DNA from: Christensenellaceae bacterium
GTDB taxonomy: Bacteria; Bacillota; Clostridia; Christensenellales; UBA1750
Reading direction: 5' to 3'
Assembly: GCA_031280685.1 (NCBI GenBank)
Contig: JAITGM010000029.1
Span: 1-38,472, forward strand
Length of the DNA: 38,472 nt
Shown one piece after another: positions 33,091-38,472 of this stretch. Below the pieces are notes generated by a model. It was not told the origin of the DNA and searched no databases. It was given only the letters and a program-made list of their open reading frames with translations. Each line of letters starts with the position of its first letter. Position 1 is the first letter of the stretch. Both the position numbers and the translations under genes were made by a program.

Positions 33091-34241
33091 AGCGTGACCA
33101 CTGCCTGCGCGGCGATGCCTTCGCCCCGGCCCGTGAAGCCAAGTCCCTCCGTGGTCGTCGCCTTGACTGAGATCGTCGCATCCGGCAGGGCCTTTTGCAG
33201 GCTCTGCGTGAAAAGGGGCATAAAGGGAGCCAGCTTCGGCCTTTGGGCGATCAGGGTAATGTCGGCATGGAGGAGCCTGCGGCCTTCCAGAAGGCCGTTT
33301 ACGGCCTTTAGGAGCAGCATGGAGGAAACGCCGCGGTACCTCTCGTCGCTATCTGGAAAAAGCCTGCCGATGTCGCCCAGCGCGGCGGCGCCCAAAATCG
33401 CGTCGATGAGCGCGTGCACGGCCACGTCCGCATCGCTGTGGCCTTCCAGACCCAGCTCAAAGGGGATGTCTACGCCGCAGAGGGTGAGCTTTCGGCCGCT
33501 GACCAGCCTATGCACGTCAAGGCCAAAGCCCGTCACGGGGGCTTTGGCTTCGCCGAGCAGCGCCTGCGCAAGGAGCAGATCCTCTGGCTTGGTGATCTTG
33601 AGGTTCGGGCCCTCGTATTCCATGAGGTGCACCGCCTTGCCGAGCCGTTCGAGCACGGCCGCATCGTCGGTGACGGGCTCTGGGGCCGTAAAAAGGACCT
33701 CGTAGCCCTTTTTTAATTCGCTAAGCCAGAAGGCCTGCGGCGTCTGCACGGCACGCAGATCGGCCCGCCGCAGCGTCCTGGGGGGCGCGCCGTTTCCGTC
33801 CAGCGCCTTGATCGTGTCGCTGACCCGCGAGGCGGCTACGCAACTGCCGTGTTCCATTACGGCTCCGTAGCAGCTCTCGATGAGCGTGGGGCTTAAAAAG
33901 GGCCGCGCGCCGTCCTGCACGAGGACGATGCTTTCATTCCCCTGCGCGGGGAGGGCTTTTAGGCCGTTATAGACCGAATCCTGCCGCTCCTTGCCGCCAA
34001 GGGCCAGCCAGCGCAGCTTTGAATAGCGCGCGGCGAGCGCCGCCGCGCGGGGCAGATCCTTGGGGGAAACGACCAGCGCGACGGCATCGATGCAGGGGGA
34101 ATCCTCGAAGGCTTTGAGGCTGTATTCAAGCACGGCCCGGCCGTGTATGGGCAAAAACACCTTGTTTTCGGCTGCTTTTCCATCGCTCATGCGCGAGGAG
34201 CGCCCCGCGGCCACGAGCAGGCCATATCCCTTTGGCCTCAT
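33084..34241 (-). CDS. ispDF: bifunctional IspD/IspF, isoprenoid (MEP) pathway
   Basis: This fused enzyme carries two non-consecutive steps of the MEP pathway. Residues 1 to about 232 are IspD (CDP-ME synthesis) with LLVAAGRSSRM and the lysine-bearing NKVFLPIHGRAV, then VLVQDGARPF and RAVQTPQAFW. Residues about 235-385 are IspF (cyclodiphosphate synthesis) with GFGLDVHRL (zinc ligands D242, H244), GHSDADVAVHALIDAILGAAALGDIG (H276) and KATTTEGLGFTGRGEGIAA. The linker is very short. Such fusions are known in several phyla. Its ATG overlaps the rqcP stop (ATGA). Confidence 0.96.
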   Translation of the reverse strand: MRPKGYGLLVAAGRSSRMSDGKAAENKVFLPIHGRAVLEYSLKAFEDSPCIDAVALVVSPKDLPRAAALAARYSKLRWLALGGKERQDSVYNGLKALPAQGNESIVLVQDGARPFLSPTLIESCYGAVMEHGSCVAASRVSDTIKALDGNGAPPRTLRRADLRAVQTPQAFWLSELKKGYEVLFTAPEPVTDDAAVLERLGKAVHLMEYEGPNLKITKPEDLLLAQALLGEAKAPVTGFGLDVHRLVSGRKLTLCGVDIPFELGLEGHSDADVAVHALIDAILGAAALGDIGRLFPDSDERYRGVSSMLLLKAVNGLLEGRRLLHADITLIAQRPKLAPFMPLFTQSLQKALPDATISVKATTTEGLGFTGRGEGIAAQAVVTLC

Positions 34242-34480
34242 GGCAGCGGGCGGTAGAGATCCGCCGCGCCGGCCTTTGGCACGTGCTCGCTGATGCTCAG
34301 GATCTCAAAGCGGGAAAGCTTTTCGCCAAAGCGGAGCTCTAAAACATCGCCGGGTTTCACCTCGGCCGAAGGCTTGGCGACCTTGCCGTTGATTGTGACG
34401 CGGCCCGCGTCTGAAACCTCGTTGGCGACGCTTCGCCGCTTGATGATGCGCGAAACCTTCAAAAACTTATCAAGGCGCAT
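34238..34480 (-). CDS. rqcP: ribosome quality control S4-domain protein RqcP
   Basis: This small S4-type RNA-binding protein (80 residues, formerly YabO) stabilises the P-site tRNA while RqcH adds Ala tails on obstructed large subunits. The sequence MRLDKFLKVSRIIKRRSVANEV, then DAGRVTINGKVAKPSAEVKPGDVLEL, is typical. It keeps its ancestral neighbourhood (mazG/yabN - hup - yabO), but yabP/yabQ are replaced by ispDF, with which it overlaps. AAGGAGGGG precedes the ATG, and it has its own promoter at 34515-34543. Confidence 0.95.
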   Translation of the reverse strand: MRLDKFLKVSRIIKRRSVANEVSDAGRVTINGKVAKPSAEVKPGDVLELRFGEKLSRFEILSISEHVPKAGAADLYRPLP

Positions 34481-34514
34481 AGTGCCCCTCCTTTATTTGC
34501 CGCAGATCGCCCCT

Positions 34515-34543
34515 ATTATAAGGAACCATGGCGAAAAAAACAA
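34515..34543 (-). promoter_or_regulatory. promoter of rqcP-ispDF-mutY
   Basis: On the minus strand TTGTTT (34538-34543), 17 bases, then TATAAT (34515-34520). The -35 lies directly beside the T-tract of the upstream hup terminator. Confidence 0.75.
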
Positions 34544-34544
34544 G

Positions 34545-34575
34545 AAAAAACGCTTCGCATTGGGAATGCGAAGCG
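34545..34575 (-). terminator. terminator of hup
   Basis: On the minus strand CGCTTCGCATT pairs perfectly with AATGCGAAGCG (11 bp, loop CCC) and is followed by TTTTTT. Confidence 0.92.
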
Positions 34576-34597
34576 CCTTGAACCCAGAATGGCAACC

Positions 34598-34873
34598 TTA
34601 CTTGTTAACCGCGTCCTTAAGCTGCTTGCCCGCCTTGAAGACCGGGGACTTACTCTCGGGGATCTGGATTTTTTCCTTCGTCATGGGGTTGATGCCCTCG
34701 TGGGCCGCGCGGGTCTTGACTTCCAAAGCGCCGAAGCCAACCAGGGAAACCTTTTCGCCGGCGGCGAGGGTTTCGGTGATGGCATCTAGAACGCTGGAAA
34801 CCAGCTTTTCTGCATCCTTACGGGTAATGGCGTTCTTTTGCGCGACCGCCGCGATCAGATCGGCTTTGTTCAT
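34598..34873 (-). CDS. hup: HU family DNA-binding protein
   Basis: This nucleoid protein of 91 residues bends DNA as a homodimer. It shows the family pattern throughout: MNKADLIAAVAQKNAITRKDAEKLVSSVLDAI, GEKVSLVGFGALEVKTRAA, and the C-terminal IQIPESKSPVFKAGKQLKDAVNK. The intercalating-loop Pro lies in GINPMTKEKIQIP. AAAGGAGG precedes the ATG. It sits between mazG and rqcP as in other Firmicutes but has its own terminator. Confidence 0.97.
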   Translation of the reverse strand: MNKADLIAAVAQKNAITRKDAEKLVSSVLDAITETLAAGEKVSLVGFGALEVKTRAAHEGINPMTKEKIQIPESKSPVFKAGKQLKDAVNK

Positions 34874-35013
34874 GAAACGAAGTACCTCCTTTAAATTAGC
34901 CCGGTAGTCAGGGAGTATAATACACTATAGGAAGACCCTCTTACCCGGGGAGAAACATTTTGCGGCCCGGAGCCTCAGTTAAATTTTGGGGCGCCTTCAA
35001 TTGCCACTCACTT

Positions 35014-35040
35014 ATTATAGGGGAATTTATGCGGAATTCA
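35014..35040 (-). promoter_or_regulatory. candidate distal promoter of hup
   Basis: TTGAAT (35035-35040) and TATAAT (35014-35019) on the minus strand have a short 15-base spacer. A second -10-like TATACT lies nearer the gene, around 34914-34920, without a good -35. Which is used is uncertain. Confidence 0.4.
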
Positions 35041-35058
35041 AGGCTTTTCTAAAAATTT

Positions 35059-35090
35059 CTTCTTTTTTTCGCCTTCTTAACGAAAAGAAG
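35059..35090 (-). terminator. possible weak terminator after mazG
   Basis: On the minus strand CTTCTTTTCG and CGA(A)nGAAG form an AT-rich stem with a bulge, followed by AAATTTTTAG. It lies about 45 bases past the mazG stop. Weak support. Confidence 0.35.
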
Positions 35091-35134
35091 CCTGGGAAAG
35101 TGCCGAAACTCCCATTGAAATGGCCGCGAATTTC

Positions 35135-36547
35135 TCAATCCCCTTTTCCTTCCAAGGCTTTCGCTTCTGCCCAAAGTATATCCAATTCCGGCATCGTCAT
35201 ACCGGAAAGCGCCGTTTTTTTAGCCAATGCCATCGCTTCCATGCGCCCCATGCGGGCGATGAAGCGCTCGGTCGTCGCGTTTAGGGCGATTTCCGGGGAA
35301 AGGGAAGCAAAACGGCAAAGATTCACCGCCGAAAAGAGCAGATCCCCAAGCTCGCGCCCCCTTTCTTCGGTGGATGCCGCCCTGCACTCGTCGATTTCTT
35401 CCAGCAGCTTCTGCAGGGCTTCGTCAAAATCGTGGAAATCAAAGCCCAGCTTGCGCGCCCGCTTTTGCACCTTTTCGGCGCGCAGAAGGGCGGGGAAGGA
35501 GGAGGGCACGTCCCTGAGCGGAGCGACTTCGGAAGCGAAGCCCTTTTCGGCCTTCTTGATTTCGTCCCAGTTGGCGAGCACTTCGCCCACGGAGGCCGCC
35601 TGGACGTCGCCAAAGACGTGAGGGTGGCGGCGGATCAGCTTTTCGCAAAGCGCGCTGGTCACGTCTGCCAGGGCAAAATCGCCGTGTTCCTTCGCGATCT
35701 GGGCATGCAGCGCGATTTGCAGCAGCACGTCGCCCAGCTCATCGCAAAGCGCGGGCATATCAGCCAATTGAATGGCGTCCAGCGCCTCGTAGCTCTCTTC
35801 TATGAGGTCGCGCGTGAGGCTTTCGTGGGTCTGCTCCTTATCCCAAGGGCAGCCGTCTGGCGCGCGCAGGCGCGTGACGATCTCATCCAGGTGATGAAGG
35901 TCAAAGCGCGAGGCCTGCAAAAGGGGCAGAGCCGGCACGAACAGCGCGCAAAGGTGGCCATAAACCCCTTCCGGCTGCCGGTCGAGCTCTTCAAGGGGGA
36001 TTTCTTCGCCGCAAAGGCTTACGCGGAACCCCGCAGGGTAATGCTCGAGCAGCTTGAGCTTGAGCTCGGCGGCCAGCACGCGGCTGCCCAGCTCCACGAG
36101 GATGAGCGGCAGGCGTGGGTTGGCAAAGCGCGGGCCAAAGTCTGCCGCGGCAAGGGTCAAGGCTCCAAAAGCCCCCCCGTTCTGTGCCGCCGCGGATTCG
36201 GCAAGCCCCACGCCCGGCAAGATCTCGATGGCGACGCCCTCTTTCCGCGCGGCGCTCACCACGGCGCGCACGCCTTCGTCAAAAAGGCCTGCGCCCCCCG
36301 GCGCGGCAAAGACGCAGGGGGCGCTTTGCAGCACCGCCTGCGCGATGGCCGCGTTGAGCGATGAAAAATCCTCGCTTTGCTCATACAGGGCATCGAAAGC
36401 CCGAAAGGGGATGCCTTCGGCGCTCAGGGCTTCGGCTACGGGGTGGCGCGCCGTGCGCAGGAGCAGGGGCAGCCCGGAGCGCAGCTTCGCCCGGGCGTTC
36501 AGCGTAAGCTCGCCGGACTTTATGCCAAGGCCTATGATCGTAATCAT
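35135..36547 (-). CDS. mazG: MazG-family nucleotide pyrophosphohydrolase with methylase-like N-terminus (YabN type)
   Basis: The 470-residue protein has an N-terminal tetrapyrrole-methylase-like domain (1 to about 215, ITIIGLGIKSGELTLNARAKL, CVFAAPGGAGLFDEGV) and two MazG modules. The first has the motif EESYEALDAI...DELGDVLLQIALHAQIA after APDGCPWDKEQTHESL. The second has EIDECRAASTEERGRELGDLLFSAVNL. MazG hydrolyses NTPs, including damaged ones, to NMP and PPi. This is the layout of B. subtilis YabN. The start at ATG 36547 follows AAAGGGGGA. A degenerate copy of the first codons and leader lies just upstream, at about 36634-36700. Confidence 0.94.
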   Translation of the reverse strand: MITIIGLGIKSGELTLNARAKLRSGLPLLLRTARHPVAEALSAEGIPFRAFDALYEQSEDFSSLNAAIAQAVLQSAPCVFAAPGGAGLFDEGVRAVVSAARKEGVAIEILPGVGLAESAAAQNGGAFGALTLAAADFGPRFANPRLPLILVELGSRVLAAELKLKLLEHYPAGFRVSLCGEEIPLEELDRQPEGVYGHLCALFVPALPLLQASRFDLHHLDEIVTRLRAPDGCPWDKEQTHESLTRDLIEESYEALDAIQLADMPALCDELGDVLLQIALHAQIAKEHGDFALADVTSALCEKLIRRHPHVFGDVQAASVGEVLANWDEIKKAEKGFASEVAPLRDVPSSFPALLRAEKVQKRARKLGFDFHDFDEALQKLLEEIDECRAASTEERGRELGDLLFSAVNLCRFASLSPEIALNATTERFIARMGRMEAMALAKKTALSGMTMPELDILWAEAKALEGKGD

Positions 36548-36633
36548 TGGGTAGTTCCCCCTTTTTTGCTGTGTGGAAGGCCCCGTGCCCATCGTGGCAA
36601 GGGCATAGAGGGTATTATTGGGCTCTGCTCGGC

Positions 36634-36700
36634 CTTATGCCAAGGCCGGCGGCCGTGATCGTGGGCGGGTTCCCCTTTATTTCCCCGTGTGTGTGGAAGG
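36634..36700 (-). repeat. degenerate duplicate of the mazG start region
   Basis: The interval between the flippase gene and mazG contains a second version of the mazG leader and first codons. 36519-36580 and 36634-36700 share TTATGCCAAGGCC, then TGATCGT, GGTTCCCC or GTTCCCC, and GTGTGGAAGG in the same order. The copy has lost the ATG and acquired small insertions and deletions, so it encodes nothing. Confidence 0.65.
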
Positions 36701-36707
36701 GCAAGGG

Positions 36708-38297
36708 CTAGCGGATCGGGATGCGCAGGGAGGAAAGCAGCCGAATCAGCCTGGCGCCGCCGGGCACGAAGCTTAGATCTTTGCGGCTTAGGCCGCCAAG
36801 GCCCAACAGCAGCGCGCCGTAGACCAAAACCCCGACGCTGACCGAGAGCGCCGTGGTCAGCAGTGTGGAAAGCCCCAAAAAGCCCAATCCCCAAACGGCG
36901 AGCGCCATGCCGCCAGCGGCCAGAGCCGGGCGCAGCACATAGGCTGAAAGGCCAAGGCGCAGGCCGGTGGAGCGCAGCACGAAATAGAGGTTGCCAAAGG
37001 CGGCTGCGGCGTAGCAGGCGATGGTGGAGTAGGCGGCGCCCAGCACGTTCACCCCCGGCAGGCCGATGAGCACATAGTTGAGGATGATCTTGAGCGCGAC
37101 GCCCAAGAGCAGGGTGATCACGGGTTGAAAGGGCTTGCCTAAGCCTTGCAGGATGCCCGTTGTGACCTGCACGACCGAAAGGAAGAACACGGCAGGCGCG
37201 AGCAGGGCCAAAAGCCGCCCGCCCAGGAGAATTTCGCCCTCTCCAGCGCTGCCGTGAAAGAGCAGCTCAATGATTTGCGGCGCCAGCAGCCCAAGGCCGA
37301 CTGCCGCGGCCGAGCCAAAGAGGAACGAGAGCTTAAGGCCCGTGCCCGCGGCGCGGCGCAGGCCGGATGCATCGCCCGAGCCTTGCAGGCCCGACATGAC
37401 GGGCACCAGCGCCATCGAAACCGCCAGGGTGATGACCGCGGGCATGTTGATGATGGGGATGACCATGCCGGTGAAGGCGCCGTACATCCTGCTGGCGGCT
37501 TCGACGCTATAGCCCAGGAACTGCAGGCGGTTTTGGATGAGGGCGGCATCCGCGATGCTGACGATGGGCAGGGCAGAGGCACCGATGGTGATGGGGATGG
37601 CGATGGAAAACAGCCTGGAATAGAGCTTTTCGACGGGCTTTGGGGGCGCTTCGGGGCGCTTTTGCCCGCGCCTGTGCAGAAGATACTTGACTAGCATGCA
37701 GGCAAAGCCCAAAAACTCCGAAATCGTCACGCCCAAAATCGCGCCGACCGCGCCCCAGATGACCCCTTGGGGCCGAAGCGCGATGGCCAGCCCGAAGCCG
37801 AAGAGAACCTTGCCAAGCTGCTCAACGATTTGGGAAAGGGCCGTGGGGGCCATGTCTTCCATGCCCTGAAAATACCCCCGATAGGCCGACATCAAGCACA
37901 CGAAGAAGATGGCGGGCGCCAGCGCGATGAAGCCCGGGGCGCTACGGGGGTCGCCCGTTGCCGCGGCCGCGGGGCCCGCGAGCGCGGCCATCAAAATGCT
38001 CGCCACGAGGCCGGTGAAGAAGAGGATGCGCCGCGTTTTGCTTAAAATCACGAGTGCTGCGGCGGGGTTGCCCCTGGCGCTCTGCTCGGAAACCATCTTG
38101 GAGATCGCGGTGGGCAGCCCGGCGGAGGATAAAACCAAAAGAAAGGAATACAGCGCGTAGGGGCTTTGATAAAAGGCCGCGCCCTCGGTGCCGATGAGCC
38201 CCACCAGCCAGATGCGGTAAAACATGCCCACGAACTTGCCCAGCAGCCCGGCGGCCGATAGAATCGCGGCCCCTGCCACGAAGGAGCGCTTCGCCAT
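36708..38297 (-). CDS. SpoVB/MurJ-family polysaccharide flippase
   Basis: This 529-residue integral membrane protein has about fourteen hydrophobic segments and belongs to the MOP exporters. Its start (KRSFVAGAAILSAAGLLGKFVGMFYRIWLVGLIGTEGAAFYQSPYALYSFLLVLSSAGLP) and AYRGYFQGMEDMAPTALSQIVEQ match SpoVB and YabM-like proteins. These move lipid-linked wall or cortex precursors across the membrane. Its place before mazG-hup-rqcP agrees with YabM in Bacillus. The start at ATG 38297 follows AGGGGAAG; an upstream in-frame ATG at 38327 lies within the promoter. It could serve as the vegetative or the spore flippase. Confidence 0.92.
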   Translation of the reverse strand: MAKRSFVAGAAILSAAGLLGKFVGMFYRIWLVGLIGTEGAAFYQSPYALYSFLLVLSSAGLPTAISKMVSEQSARGNPAAALVILSKTRRILFFTGLVASILMAALAGPAAAATGDPRSAPGFIALAPAIFFVCLMSAYRGYFQGMEDMAPTALSQIVEQLGKVLFGFGLAIALRPQGVIWGAVGAILGVTISEFLGFACMLVKYLLHRRGQKRPEAPPKPVEKLYSRLFSIAIPITIGASALPIVSIADAALIQNRLQFLGYSVEAASRMYGAFTGMVIPIINMPAVITLAVSMALVPVMSGLQGSGDASGLRRAAGTGLKLSFLFGSAAAVGLGLLAPQIIELLFHGSAGEGEILLGGRLLALLAPAVFFLSVVQVTTGILQGLGKPFQPVITLLLGVALKIILNYVLIGLPGVNVLGAAYSTIACYAAAAFGNLYFVLRSTGLRLGLSAYVLRPALAAGGMALAVWGLGFLGLSTLLTTALSVSVGVLVYGALLLGLGGLSRKDLSFVPGGARLIRLLSSLRIPIR

Positions 38298-38327
38298 ATC
38301 GCTTCCCCTGCCTTTCATGCTTCCCAT

Positions 38328-38356
38328 ACCTTAGCGCCCGAGGGGGAAAAAGTCAA
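38328..38356 (-). promoter_or_regulatory. promoter of the flippase gene
   Basis: On the minus strand TTGACT (38351-38356), a 17-base spacer and TAAGGT (38328-38333) precede the ATG by about 30 bases. Confidence 0.65.
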
Positions 38357-38472
38357 TGCGCGGGAACGAAAATGGGCAGATAGGGGGCGGATTTTTTCGT
38401 GCGCTCGTGCGCTAAGGAAAAAAGAGAAAAGCCGCGGCGGGACCTCCGTCCGGCCCGGGTCGTGGTGTGATC

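Overview
The window is GC-rich chromosomal DNA from a spore-forming, Gram-positive anaerobe, most likely a member of the Clostridia. The evidence is spoIVA, a SpoVB-type flippase, the mazG(yabN)-hup-rqcP(yabO) neighbourhood, a PdaB-like deacetylase, a collagen-like spore-surface protein with a sigma-K-like promoter, a single-chain glycyl-tRNA synthetase under a T-box, and a class B sortase. I cannot name the species. TTG and GTG starts are used several times, and extended -10 promoters of the form TGnTATACT or TGnTATAAT recur.

Layout. 1-640: tail of a possible mobile element (three small phage-like reading frames) abutting the 3' end of ssrA. 641-1145: tmRNA gene on the minus strand with its promoter and terminator. 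1146-1635: no gene, but a striking run of perfect GC hairpins. 1636-3793: cell-wall surface protein broken by a 10-G run. 3860-6095: T-box, glyS and an acetyltransferase. 6163-8258 (minus): small exported protein, nitroreductase, aldo/keto reductase. 8404-9741: VOC protein and a TolB-like propeller. 9879-11359: tgt and yajC. 11534-12220: a PQQ-like repeat protein. 12332-13810 (minus): spoIVA. 13973-15628: dhaK-dhaL without dhaM. 15775-19230: a large sorted surface protein followed by a class B sortase. 19319-20137: collagen-like protein. 20387-21988: VanW protein. 22087-25359: a galactokinase-NUDIX-TsaE fusion, tsaB and rimI. 25459-26214: alpha/beta hydrolase. 26250-29036: membrane-anchored MurF-like ligase and ddl. 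29100-38297 (minus): SSB-like protein, pdaB-like deacetylase, MATE transporter, mutY, ispDF, rqcP, hup, mazG and a SpoVB/MurJ-family flippase.

How the genes work together. Much of the window serves envelope and spore construction: Ddl and MurF make the D-Ala-D-Ala stem peptide, the flippase and deacetylase act on wall or cortex polymer, the sortase probably anchors the two surface proteins, and SpoIVA and the collagen-like protein belong to the spore coat or exosporium. A second theme is tRNA and translation quality: GlyRS, Tgt, TsaE, TsaB, RimI, RqcP and tmRNA.

The most unusual features are the in-frame three-domain galactokinase-NUDIX-TsaE protein, the poly-G interrupted surface gene, three contiguous 17-nt perfect hairpins near 1218-1268, variant DhaK/DhaL motifs without DhaM, and a degenerate duplication of the mazG 5' end.
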